This document shows, in pieces, positions 10,923 through 21,478 of a stretch of 51,329 nt of DNA. A model generated the notes under the pieces. The model was not told the DNA's origin and made no database searches. It saw only the letters and a list, made by a program, of their open reading frames with translations. Position 1 is the first letter of the stretch. Each line of letters opens with the position of its first letter. The position numbers were made by a program, and so were the translations under genes. The DNA is from Acanthaster planci (taxonomy: Eukaryota; Echinodermata; Asteroidea; Valvatida; Acanthasteridae), in NCBI RefSeq assembly GCF_001949145.1, contig NW_019091745.1, positions 111,866-163,194 on the forward strand, written 5' to 3'.

Positions 10923-11816
10923 NNNNNNNNNNNNNNNNNNNNNNNNNNNNNNNNNNNNNNNNNNNNNNNNNNNNNNNNNNNNNNNNNNNNNNNNNNNNNN
11001 NNNNNNNNNNNNNNNNNNNNNNNNNNNNNNNNNNNNNNNNNNNNNNNNNNNNNNNNNNNNNNNNNNNNNNNNNNNNNNNNNNNNNNNNNNNNNNNNNNNN
11101 NNNNNNNNNNNNNNNNNNNNNNNNNNNNNNNNNNNNNNNNNNNNNNNNNNNNNNNNNNNNNNNNNNNNNNNNNNNNNNNNNNNNNNNNNNNNNNNNNNNN
11201 NNNNNNNNNNNNNNNNNNNNNNNNNNNNNNNNNNNNNNNNNNNNNNNNNNNNNNNNNNNNNNNNNNNNNNNNNNNNNNNNNNNNNNNNNNNNNNNNNNNN
11301 NNNNNNNNNNNNNNNNNNNNNNNNNNNNNNNNNNNNNNNNNNNNNNNNNNNNNNNNNNNNNNNNNNNNNNNNNNNNNNNNNNNNNNNNNNNNNNNNNNNN
11401 NNNNNNNNNNNNNNNNNNNNNNNNNNNNNNNNNNNNNNNNNNNNNNNNNNNNNNNNNNNNNNNNNNNNNNNNNNNNNNNNNNNNNNNNNNNNNNNNNNNN
11501 NNNNNNNNNNNNNNNNNNNNNNNNNNNNNNNNNNNNNNNNNNNNNNNNNNNNNNNNNNNNNNNNNNNNNNNNNNNNNNNNNNNNNNNNNNNNNNNNNNNN
11601 NNNNNNNNNNNNNNNNNNNNNNNNNNNNNNNNNNNNNNNNNNNNNNNNNNNNNNNNNNNNNNNNNNNNNNNNNNNNNNNNNNNNNNNNNNNNNNNNNNNN
11701 NNNNNNNNNNNNNNNNNNNNNNNNNNNNNNNNNNNNNNNNNNNNNNNNNNNNNNNNNNNNNNNNNNNNNNNNNNNNNNNNNNNNNNNNNNNNNNNNNNNN
11801 NNNNNNNNNNNNNNNN
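10923..11816. other. assembly gap (894 N)
   Basis: Unknown sequence. The left edge is one arm (GCTGTTTCGG) and the right edge the opposite arm (CCGAACCAGC) of the hairpin found elsewhere in this complex, so the gap probably spans more of the same repeat. Confidence 1.
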
Positions 11817-12020
11817 AACTGCCGAACCAGCTAAAAAAAACCCAGAACGATTACAATACCTGGTTCGGGTGAACTGCCGAACCAGCTAAAAAAAAAGAAT
11901 GCCTTTTTCGCAAAATTGCGAAAAAGCAAGAAAAAACAGAACAAAAAGAATGCCTTTTTCGCAAAGTTGCGAAAAAGCCAACAAGAGCTGTTTTGGCCGA
12001 CTGCCGAAACAGCTGAAAAC
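11817..12020. repeat. cluster of hairpin repeats
   Basis: Three inverted-repeat types lie in line. CTGGTTCGG/CCGAACCAG is at 11860-11886. Two units with GCCTTTTTCGCAA facing TTGCGAAAAAGC are at 11901-11927 and 11951-11978, with a 50-bp period. AGCTGTTTTGG/CCGAAACAGCT is at 11986-12014. The same elements recur at 9521, 10910, 25720, 26810 and 29650-30140. Confidence 0.85.
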
Positions 12021-13180
12021 TGGCTCATGTAGTTGCTACTGCTTTCAGGATAATCGGTGTTGGAATGAATCCAATCGAAGAGATCTATAGCCAGCGAACT
12101 CTTCAGCGAGCTGGTGCAATAGCTGCAGATGATTCTCATCTTGAAAATGCACTTTTTCAGATAGGGAAACACATAAACAGATCGCTTGGGGGCGAACAAA
12201 GAGGATGCAACTTTCTTTTTTAACACAGCTGTATGGTATCTTATTGGAAATTTTTAAGTCTGCAGCAACAATTAGGTATACAACAAGGACAGGCCTTACC
12301 GGAAATTTTAACCATTTAATATTTGCTTTTTATTACTATTATCGTTAATTAGAAGATTTTACTTATTTATACTTTTGTGTGTAATTATGGATGCATCAAG
12401 TGTTAGTGTATTTAAAGTAAGCAATCAAATGGATTTTAGTACTTTATAATGCATATTTAACAATGATAATAAATAAATCACTCCAGTGAAAGTGCTCCAG
12501 CAACAGCAGGAGTTAATAAATACATGAAACAACAGCAAGAGCAGATTGGAAAACAAGAAGAACTAGAGGAATGCGGTTGTGATGTAAGCATCATTTGTAT
12601 ATTTTGTTTGCTATTTAATTCCAAGAAGACTAATCTTTTACAAAGGGTGATTCCCACAGTCCCAGTCATCGGACCAGTCCTTGCTTTTTTCTCGGACCGC
12701 TGCGGGACACAGGGCATTTCCCCACTTGTGCCATGGTAGTAGCAGCAAGTGTGTCTACTTATGTAGTATCATGGAGCAATTAAACAATATAATAGATCCA
12801 TGGTAGTATGCACCAGGGCAAAGGTCACTGCATACAAATTATATCAAATGATCTTACTTGTGAATAGCGCTACTACTTCATATCTGGCTCTTAAATACAA
12901 ATCGTGCTAATCTGCACGAGTATCAGAAATTGGTGAATTGAAATTTACGGTTTTTCTGGAGAATTTGGAAGTAATTGGACTTGATTTAGTTCCAGAAATT
13001 ATGACAGGAAGATAGTAGTATGCATGCAAATTCGTATACATAGGCCTGTAAATCGTGAAAAACTGATAAAAAATCTATCAGGTCATGATAGCGTCACTTC
13101 CGGGACGGACTGTTAACAAAATGAGTGAATGTCATAACGATCAGACATTGCCCAACGTGTAGAATTGGAAATCGTACATT
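12021..13180. other. no recognisable gene
   Basis: Intronic sequence. A Gln/Glu-rich open frame at 12524-12739 has no recognised domain and no good splice frame. Nothing annotated. Confidence 0.45.
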
Positions 13181-13203
13181 ATGGTGACGTCACCATGACG
13201 TCA
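13181..13203. promoter_or_regulatory. palindrome with two CRE-type TGACGTCA sites
   Basis: ATGGTGACGTCACCAT (13181-13196) is a perfect 16-bp palindrome centred on TGACGTCA (13185-13192). A second TGACGTCA follows at 13196-13203. TGACGTCA is the consensus site of CREB/ATF bZIP proteins. Function here is unproven; it could be a relic of the nearby repeat family, which carries the same core. Confidence 0.4.
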
Positions 13204-13554
13204 CAAGATTTTCCAACTTATGGATATCTAATAGACATGCTGGAGGTAAAGCAACCGAATTTTGAAAAAAAAATGTTTTGTTCAGGAGATTTACAAAAAA
13301 GAATGTAAAACATCGGATTTTTCTCTTAATCATGATGTCTCTCTTAACCCCATTAATACCAACTTGTGTACTTTGGAGAAGTTCTTAACGTCAAAAAATC
13401 CGGTCTTCTGTCGCGGGTCATGTTTTTACTTAGTAAAAATCACCCTAACGTATATCCTCCCACCAGGTGCATCGTCGTGTATAAATAGGTACTGCGCAAT
13501 CACGCATTTATCGCCTTCTTAATCTCTCTGTTTTCTCAAAAAAACTACAACAAA

Positions 13555-14830
13555 CCGTCAGTGAAATTTTTCATTGTTAGAACTGAAAAAGAAGGTATTT
13601 TGAAGGGTCTCTTGAAAAGTGACCTATATACTTCACCATCGCAAACCAGAGAACGAAAACAATTGCTGCTTCGGCAGTGTAGCCAAAGGCTGCTAAAAAT
13701 CACGGCCTTGCTTCTACTTGCTTCGGCCTTGCGCATACAAGGATAATTCCAGAAATGGGTGGGACAGTGGTACTCAGCCCGCCCCTGCGTCAAATGGTCG
13801 GCCTTAGTTTCAGTGTTTTTATTGTTGGTGGCCCATGGAGGTAGGAATGCCATGGACAGCTAGGGCACATTCGTGCTGACTGCAAACTGCGAGTTATTAA
13901 TATAATAATAAAATAATTATTTGTGTTAATTATTCATTTTTATTGATAATGTTCCGGTTGTTCTGTAGCATTAATTTGCTACAGGGGAAAAGCTCTGAGG
14001 CTTGTATTATACAGGCAAGTGTCTCTACAAAGTGTTTGTTGGACAGTGGGGCCGAAGCTTTCTTGTTTATCTCTTTGTTTTATAAGAGAAATCTTGAGGG
14101 CAAAATTAATGGAGTTGATTTAATTGGGTATGATATCCATGTATCGAGCGCAGGCGGCGAGTCAATCCTATTGAAGGTACATAGAGGTCCCCTGTGTTGG
14201 CAACATACGCGCGCCCGCACCACCCGATGGATTTGAGGGTGAGATCGCAGTCGTTGATTCTTTGAATGGTGATTACGACAGTAATGCGGGATTGAGGGAG
14301 TCCTGTAGAGTGTATGACACGTGAGATTACAGAAGGAAAAGTGGTACACGTCCTTGTTGCAGATGCTTGCATGAAAATGGTAACAAACTCAAAGCTGGCA
14401 ATTGTAACTACTGTTGCACCGATGGTAGATCTGGAGCTCGTGGAGAAATCGGATGGGATACACGTTGCCGTTAACTAGGTACTTTTGCAAAGCGCAACCG
14501 ATACGGATTTCAAAATCCCTGTGGGAAAAGAAGATGGTGAAAAGATAAAACACCAGATCAGGTGACCTAGGTTTTCGGTGATGGTTCTCACTATATGTTG
14601 CCGCCGGGGCTGGATTTGGGTTCCTGTCTCTTGAAAAGAGAGGATAAGGATGATGGTTTTCGCTTGATACACTTAGCTCAGTGTTCTCCTAAGAATCAAT
14701 TTTATTTAGGGGCTTGTGATAAGGTGTTGCATTAAATTCGCAAAAGGGACGAGGTTCCCATAAACCCGCCTTATAGGAGGATCCCTTCCCACTGCCTAGG
14801 AAAGGTTCGGGACATGATCCCAGCGAAACA
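13555..14830 (+). pseudogene. Ty3/Gypsy-like remnant (gag zinc knuckle, protease, start of RT region)
   Basis: A basic gag-like stretch (13561-13740, KGLLKSDLYTSPSQTRERKQ) is followed by a damaged zinc knuckle: CFYC near 13820 and GQLGHIRADC near 13858-13885, in different frames. An aspartic-protease motif LLDSGAEA follows (about 14032-14055), with VDLIGYDIHVSSAGGES after it, as in retropepsins. A further stretch near 14735-14810 (YRRIPS) resembles the entry to a Gypsy reverse transcriptase. The rest of RT, RNase H and integrase are not recognisable. Stops and frame changes are frequent. Order and motifs fit Ty3/Gypsy, but assignment is tentative. Confidence 0.6.
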
Positions 14831-16186
14831 CCATACCATACCAATCCATATCATCTGCTTTTAAGCAATAAAGTTGTAGTTTGGGTGAATTACGACGGTT
14901 AAGGCATTTCCTGGTTGAAAAGACTTGGGGAATACAGTTTTCAGTAGGAAAGCCCAACACAGGTCTTTGGTACCGTTTATAATTATTTGCGAGATTGTTA
15001 ATTTTGTTTTTTTGCCTTTACTAGAAACAAGGCTACCGATCAAGTCGTCAGGATCGGGTCTTTGGAAAGTCGTGGGGCGTCTAGTTCCCCAGGAAAATGA
15101 ACTTGACGCAGGAAGAAATTAATGATGCGTACATGTACTATACTAAACGAAGTAGTTAACAGCTGGTTTAAATAGTGTTTAATTAATTAAGAGATAGGTA
15201 GATAATTTTTTTCTTTTAATACGTTGTATAAGATGACCTTTGTTTTGTTTGGACTTAGCTTTGTGCAACGACTCGGCAACAAAAGCGATTTGTGTTCGAA
15301 TTTGAATTTGACCACATCATGGTGTCCGTTCACTGTTTTGGGGAAGGTCGCTTGTCCCCTTTCCGGATCAAAGCAAATGGTAATTTGTATTATGAACGCC
15401 TTTGGAGGATTAATCCAAGAGATTAATCAATCACCTTAGGACCAATGACTTTTGCTCCCAGAGAGTTGTGCGAGAGTTGTACATCAAAAGTTTGTTGAGC
15501 AAGAAATGGTATAAAACCAGAAATAATTACTTTCTTGCCAATACTGCCTCGTACCGGGGGCATGCGACGCCATCAGGTTGACCTGGAGACACTAGTCGGA
15601 GTTAAACATGTTAATTGTAGAGGGTACATTCGTAGAGGATGGCTGGTGGCTCTTAAGCCATAGAGGGTTGAAACACCCAAGATGCAATTTGGATGGCGTA
15701 CATATGAATCGGTACGGGGAGCATCAGTATAGGAAGACCCATCGGTGACTTGGATTTTTCCAGGCTCACTTGTGGTTAAAACTTCATTTGAATTTTTTAT
15801 TGTTGTTTTAGCTGAAAAAAGATAGAAATGACAATGTACTTGTTGTGATAGTAACAAAACTAGGTAAGATGCTGTTACTCAAAAACTGTTTGAAAGACGA
15901 CCACGTCTCCAATGGTATGTACATAAGGTTTGTAAGATTTTGTGTTTGGGCATTGATAATGATCCTCTTTACAGTGTTTCAGAAAAGTTAAAACACATTT
16001 AAAACTACATCACATAAATATTCATGAGCAAATTGAAGCGCGTCATTGGCCCATTCCACCTCGCGTCTGGGAAGCAGAAATCATACGCAACCAGGTGACG
16101 TCATAGCGGTGAGTATCTATACCGCTACCTTGCAGTAGTTTTTCTGGTAGCATAAAAAACCCTCTCTAACCCGCCGCGTAAATATG
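14831..16186. other. degenerate sequence, possibly more of the Gypsy-like remnant
   Basis: Short open frames (for example 15224-15439) follow the remnant, but I could not recognise RNase H or integrase. A TGACGTCA lies at 16096-16103. The BEL/Pao insertion follows immediately. Confidence 0.35.
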
Positions 16187-16193
16187 TAGTCTG

Positions 16194-16856
16194 TGTGAGA
16201 AAGTCCCTCAGTGTTGGATGACTGCGCAGTAGTTGGTAAGGCGCCCTCAACGGGTTTGCTCTTTTTCGCACCATACATTCCGTTCTTAAATCAGATTTAC
16301 CAAACACAGTTTCAACCAGCATACCTCCAAATTTGCCCTTACCATGCGTTTAACTGACAATTGTGAGTACAGCTGTATATTCTTTAGAGTTTATAGTATA
16401 AGATCATCTAACGATTCTTGTGTTAGTATATAAAATAGAGGAGTTTAGTGTACAAACTTTAGCCTTAATTGGATATAATTGTTGCAAAGTTACAAATACA
16501 TTTATGTTGTCGTTTAGTTGGCAAGGGTACGTACATTCCAGTAAATTTATCAGTGTTATTTTTCTGTTTATTCCCCAGACACCATGGTTTCCTGTTCCAT
16601 ATATTTCCAAGACTTCATCACTGGTTTCAGCTCCACCCCTCCGTTTACAAAATCACAGTTTCCCCAAGATTGCTAGGGTAACCTGGTCTATTGCAAGTCA
16701 CCACCCCCTGTTCTCTGATTATCTGGGTATCATACACAGACGGTTTTCTTCATTAAACCAACATTTTCATCAGTTTAATCGCTGCGATAGAGTTGTTGGT
16801 CCTCCCCCTTTCGAGCCACGCCTCCCTTTTCAAGTGAACTTTGTCAATTCTTCTCA
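16194..16856 (+). repeat. 5' LTR of the BEL/Pao element
   Basis: 663 bp, beginning TGTGAGAAAG and ending CTCA. It contains a TATA-type box TATATAAAA (16427-16435) and a polyadenylation-like ATTAAA (16752-16757), both positioned as in functional LTRs. It aligns along its whole length to 20828-21471. Confidence 0.9.
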
Positions 16857-16878
16857 TGGTCTTTCGAACCCGATACTC
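16857..16878 (+). other. candidate primer-binding site
   Basis: TGG begins directly after the LTR, as expected for pairing with a tRNA 3' CCA. The next bases (TCTTTCGAACCCG) contain a tRNA-like TTCGA complement but not at the usual distance, so I cannot name the primer tRNA. Confidence 0.5.
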
Positions 16879-18700
16879 ACACAGCGACTCATGGATGACC
16901 TAGAGCGAGGAAAGAAAGAACTGCCAGACGCGGCATCTACACATCCCATAAGGGAATGAAGGATTCTGGAGCATCTTCATGACTTTGTTGTCGGCTACAA
17001 TACCCAGTCCAAGTTCAGAGTTGATGAAAATGAATACAAATTTGATTCATGCTCAGATAAAGTCTCTATAGCGCCAAGTCACCATTTGCCAATTACACTG
17101 AGCAGTGCTCAGGAAGCCAGGCTGCAAGAACAGAAGAAAAGACGACATCTGGAGGAGATGAAACGTCAGCTTGAGGAAGAGAGCCAACCTCAGGCTGATG
17201 ATGAGTTGAGGAGACTTGATGATGCCGCATATGAGGCATGGAAAGCTGCTGAAGAAGAGGCACTTGCAGTCATAAGACGATCAGATAAAATTGAAAGAGG
17301 GGCCCAGCGCCGGCGAGAACAGCTGAATACACAACTTTCCAGAAGACGACTGAGAGAGGCTGAGCACGAGCTACAGAAAGCCCAGCTTATTACGGGCATG
17401 ACCAGTGAAAATCCACAGCAATCAGGTTGACACCTTGCCTCAATCACACACACCTCAACCATAGGTCTACACTGTGTCCCCAGAAGAAAGGGAACAATCC
17501 ACACCCAACGAGGCCCATGCCGAGTCACATGCCACATGCAGTGAAAGTCACCTAATGACATTTACCAGTTCTGTAGCTACCACATCTGTGACCTTTTCAC
17601 CTCAACGTGCTGCAAGACCTGAATCTCAGTTACCAGCTACACCAGCCGTAGCCCCTTTTCCTCTGGGTGGCATGTCTCCTTCGCCAGGTACAGCTCTGAA
17701 CCCTGCACCACCAATCCCCAGTGTGCCACCAGTAGTTGGGAAGCCATTCCCCACCCTGACATCGCACCTAGCTTCACCAGTCATGCCAAACATGACGGAG
17801 CTATCGATTACCTTATCCTTTGGCCTGCATCGTCCAACCCTATCACACTTCACCACCGGCAAAGAACGTGACTTTGCACTCCTAATTATGGCCCTGGACA
17901 ATCTTGTTAATGTTCATCCGCACCTCACCAACAGTCTAAATATCAAATTCTGCTTGAGCATCTGGGGGGCAATATCCTGAGTTTGGCTGAGGCATATATG
18001 CATGACCCAAAACCCCAGCAGCACTCCGAGCCCTCAAAGACAAGTACGGTCAACAACGCAAGCTTTTCCAGAGTGAGATAGGCATGATCATGAACATGCT
18101 TCCTGTCAAGTTGGAGACCATGTGGCCTTCGACGACTTTGCGCTTTCGGTCCAGTCACTAGTTTGAATGATCCGCTTCCTAAAAGAGAAACTCAAGTGCG
18201 GTTCCCATGTGGACCGACTGATCTGCAAACTACCAACAGGATATCGTGATAGATTCGTTGAACACCGCATCAATCGGGGCATTCTGAAAGCAGACACTGA
18301 CCAAACCTATACCCTAAACCACCTTGCTCACTGGTTGTAAGTACAGTCGTGGGCAAAGCGGATAGCTGGTCAAGCAGCAACAGTCTACAAAGAAGATAAC
18401 CCCAGACAAGAGAGGAAAGACAAGTTTCCCCGCAAGAAAGGGAATCAGCCTACCGTTTTTTTCATGGCTGATGACAGAAAACAGACAACGGAAAGTTGTC
18501 TTCACAACAGTCACCATCAAAGGACAAACGTAAACCCTTCTGTCCACACTGGAACAACCATAACCACTACTTGAATCGTTGCGCTGAATTCAAGGCGCTC
18601 AATAACTGGAAAATAATCGAATGGATGAAGGAAAAGTCTAGAAATGGAAATGTGGGCGCAAACATCAATCTGAGAAAACGATACAACACCTGCAAGTAGA
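16879..18700 (+). pseudogene. BEL/Pao gag region
   Basis: Broken gag-like coding in at least three frames. The first part (16879-17428) has one in-frame stop (16957-16959) and then a highly charged coiled-coil-like stretch (about 17110-17400, EEMKRQLEEES and similar). Next is a proline-rich linker (about 17620-17800). The segment after it (about 17810-18340) resembles the BEL/Pao gag core (DUF1759-like), with SVQSLV and LPTGYRDRF. The end carries a C/H-rich motif CPHWNNHNHYLNRC (18541-18582) in the place of the gag zinc knuckle. In a working element gag packages the RNA into virus-like particles; this copy cannot be translated through. Confidence 0.75.
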
Positions 18701-18839
18701 TCCACTTGACTGTACTGCATGACGCAATTTAGCAAGGAGCAAGCAGAATCTACACTGTCAGAATGACCACCTAGATGGCTTACCTTGACCGGCCCCTGCG
18801 TTCCCATTTAAAGGTCGCTCCACAGTCCTGCTGGTAAAC

Positions 18840-19500
18840 TCGAGACATATGCTGTACTTGACGATGGCTCCATGTGAACAATGGTGCTCAACCATGCAGT
18901 CCAGCAACTCAACCTCACCGGGAAGAAAGACTGCATTTTCCTATCAACAGTTCAAAGATTGCCTTTTCAATGTGAAGGGTAATCGGTCAATCTCCAAGTG
19001 TCTACTAGGGATCCTCCTGACACCAAGTACAACATTAAAGGAGCTTTCACCGCTGACAGTTTACGCCTGTCAGAATATACCTATCCAGTTACAGCTCTTC
19101 AGAAGCGTTGGCCTCACTTACGTGGAGTTCCACTGCCTCTGATCAGCAACGCAACTCCCTTGATCCCGATTGGCTCCGACTACTTTGACCTTATCACCCC
19201 TCAGCAACCTGGGAAATTCGGCCGCAGTGGAGCACCAGTGGCTGTATGCAACAAATTGGATTGGACATTTCAGGGGCCTGCTGGAGTCACTGGAGAAGTG
19301 AAGAAAGTAACACTGTGCAAGAGCCCCAGCTGCCAAACCCAGAACAATACTGCAGCTGGAATGATCTCATCGGGGCTGCCAAAGAGTTTCACGACGCAGC
19401 GGCAACTGCTGACATATCTCCTTCAACATTGGTCGAGCGGGAAGAAGTCATCGAGACCAAACTTTTGCTTCAGGTACAACTAGACTGCTTCCCACAGTAA
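18840..19500 (+). pseudogene. BEL/Pao protease and following pol segment
   Basis: The aspartic-protease signature is present as LDDGS (about 18856-18870), immediately followed by a stop codon in the same frame; family members have a similar D-x-G active site there. Downstream, WPHLRGVPLPL (about 19110-19140) and PIGSDYFDLITP (about 19165-19200), then PVAVCNKLDWTFQGP, match the DUF1758/A17-type region of BEL pol. The frame is lost near 19480. Reverse transcriptase should follow but is absent. Confidence 0.75.
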
Positions 19501-20300
19501 GTCCATGCTTTGATGCAGAACAAGCAGTTGCATTCTGGGAGCAGATTAGCGCAGCTCAGCCCTGAGTATGTTGGAACTTCTACACTGATCAGAGTGGGGA
19601 GGCGATTGTGACAGTCGAGGACCTCCCATACGAAGTTAAGCATCATATCACCAAGCTTCTGATCCGAGACTACGATCAACGACTCCTTCATCCTAGGGCT
19701 GGACGTGTTCTCGCCAAATTGTGACGGAAATTCTGGATCCTGAAAGGCCGAAAGGCAATTCGTCAGCACCAGCGCCAGTGCAACGATTGCTGCAAGTGGC
19801 GCAGTAAACCAGCAATTCCTAAGATGACAGACCTGCCCCCTTCCAGTGTCCGTCTCTTCAAGCCAGCCTTTTTCCGAACGGGCGTTAATTGCTTTGGGCC
19901 AATGACGGTTAAGATTGGTGGACGCACAGAGAAGAAATGGGGAGTCATATTCAAGTGTATGACGATACGTGCTTATACACTTGGATTTGCTGGAGAGCTT
20001 AGACACAGATGCGTTCCTGATGGCCTTTCGCCGTTTCACTTCCTTAAGGGGTAAACCTTATGAAATCCTGTCTGACTGTGGGACCAACTTCAAGGGTGCA
20101 GAAGCAGAACTACGAAGTGCTTTTGCTTCCATGGCTCCAGATCTAAGCAAACAGCTTTCTAACCAAAAGATGCGATTCCAGCTTAACCTGCCTTATGCTC
20201 CCATTCGGCGGCTCCTGAGAGAGAGAGAGGTGAAGTCGGCCAGGGCTGGATTAAGAGCTGCTTTGGGACACCAGTCGGTTACAGAACCAGTACTTTGAAC
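19500..20300 (+). pseudogene. BEL/Pao integrase, zinc-binding and core domains
   Basis: The zinc-binding part is seen as HPRAGRVLAKL (about 19687), KFWILKGRKAIRQHQ and CNDCCKW (about 19779-19799). The core begins with GVNCFGP (about 19880-19900): where family members have the first catalytic aspartate (GVDYFGP-type motif) this copy reads Asn. TEKKWGVIF follows. The frame shifts at about 19970-20040. SDCGTNFKGA (about 20067-20100) holds the second catalytic aspartate. The glutamate region near 20200-20230 is scrambled by a small indel. The enzyme would be inactive even without the frameshift. Confidence 0.85.
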
Positions 20301-20780
20301 CGTCCTAGTTGAAGTGGAGGGGATTCTCAACTCAAAACTGTTAGGTTACGTCTCTCCAGATGCCGCTGACGTTGATCTGATGACCCAAAACATACTTCTG
20401 ATAGGGTGGCTAGATCCTACCCTTCCACAGGTCGTCTACACCTCCAAAGAATCCATGGGACGACATAGTCAGGTGCTTGCCAACCAGTTCTGGTCTCACT
20501 TCATCAAATCCTACCTTCCCAGTCTACAGAGTTGGCAAAAGTGGCAGACTGAATCCAGAGACCTTTGGAGACGTCGTCATGGTCGTCGACCCCCGGCTGG
20601 TTAGAGCTCAGTGGCCAGTGGGGAAGGTATGTGAGACACATTCTGGAACCGATGGGCGTGTGAGAGAGGTCAAGGTCCGAGTCTGTGACACCAGACCAGT
20701 CACCCACCTGATCCGTCTGCCAGAATGCAAGGACGAGGATAACTGCCCCTCTGAGGACCACCCAGAGACTGAACACTAAC
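20301..20780 (+). pseudogene. BEL/Pao pol C-terminus (DUF5641-type)
   Basis: Carries VEGILNSKLLGYVS (about 20315), RHSQVLANQFW (about 20464), SYLPSLQ..QKW and, in another frame, GDVVMVVDPRLVRAQWPVG (about 20570-20625), ending HLIRLPE and a stop near 20779. It parallels the antisense fragment at 235-643. A frame change near 20560 separates the two halves. Confidence 0.8.
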
Positions 20781-20816
20781 TTCAGACTTTCTTGGTTTCA
20801 CATTTAATACCTAAAT

Positions 20817-20827
20817 GTGGGGGCGGC
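20817..20827 (+). other. polypurine-tract-like site before the 3' LTR
   Basis: GTGGGGGCGGC lies directly before the TGTGAG start of the 3' LTR. LTR elements use a G/A-rich tract here to prime plus-strand DNA. The corresponding bases are absent before the 5' LTR, as expected. Confidence 0.55.
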
Positions 20828-21471
20828 TGTGAGAAAGCCCCTCACAGTCGGATGACTGCGTAGTAGTTTGTAGGGCACCCTCAATAGTTTGCTCGTTTTT
20901 GCACCATACATTTCGTTCTAAAATCAGGCTCAACAAACACAGTTCATACCAGCATACTTTTAAATTTGCCCTTACCGTGTGTTACCGACAATGGTGAGTA
21001 CAGCCGTATATTCTTTAGTGTTTATAGTATAAGATAATATAGTGACTCTTGTGTTAGTACATAAAATAGAGGAGTTTAGAGTACAAACTTTAGCCTTTAT
21101 CGGGGATAATTGTTGCAACGTTACATGTACATTTATTTTGTCGTCTAGTTGGCACATGTACGTACATTCCAGTGAATTTATTAGTATTATTTTCTGTTTA
21201 TTCCCCAGACACCACGGTTTCCTGTTCCATATATTTCAAGGCTTCATCACTGGTTTCAGCTCCACCCCTCCGTTTACAAAATCACAGCTTTCCCAAGATT
21301 GCTAGGGTATCCTGGTCAATTGCACCCCCCTGTTCTCTGATTTCTGGGTAGCATACACAGACGGTTTTCTTCATTAAACCATCCTGCTCATCATTTATTC
21401 GCTGCCATAGAGTTGTTGTGTTACCCCTTTCGAGCCACGCCCCCTTTCAAGTGAACCTAGTCACTTCTTCA
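20828..21471 (+). repeat. 3' LTR of the BEL/Pao element
   Basis: 644 bp, starting TGTGAGAAAG and ending TTCA, followed by TAGTCTG. The TATA-type box is altered to TACATAAAA (21058-21066); ATTAAA is kept (21373-21378). Confidence 0.9.
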
Positions 21472-21478
21472 TAGTCTG

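Larger units (their letters stand above)
16187..21478 (+). mobile_element. BEL/Pao LTR retrotransposon, two LTRs and target-site duplication, internally deleted
   Basis: A nearly complete LTR structure of about 5.3 kb. Two LTRs (16194-16856 and 20828-21471) in direct orientation enclose gag-, protease- and integrase-derived coding. TAGTCTG occurs on both flanks (16187-16193 and 21472-21478), marking the insertion site; BEL/Pao elements usually duplicate about 5 bp, and two of the seven bases may be shared with the LTR start. The internal region is only about 3.97 kb because no reverse transcriptase or RNase H is present between the protease-associated domain (ending about 19480) and the integrase zinc finger (about 19690). 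Stops and frameshifts occur throughout. The two LTRs differ by many substitutions and indels, so the insertion is old. It sits in the receptor intron, opposite in orientation to the receptor. Confidence 0.9.

Noticed and set aside
10731-11889. Long plus-strand open frames of more than 330 codons
   Set aside because: Almost entirely unknown bases from the assembly gap; the flanks are A-rich repeat.
12524-12739. Gln/Glu-rich 71-codon frame as an exon
   Set aside because: No domain, low complexity, and no neighbouring exon to join.
16420-16959. 179-codon plus-strand frame as a gene
   Set aside because: Most of it is inside the 5' LTR; only the end corresponds to the gag start of the BEL/Pao element.
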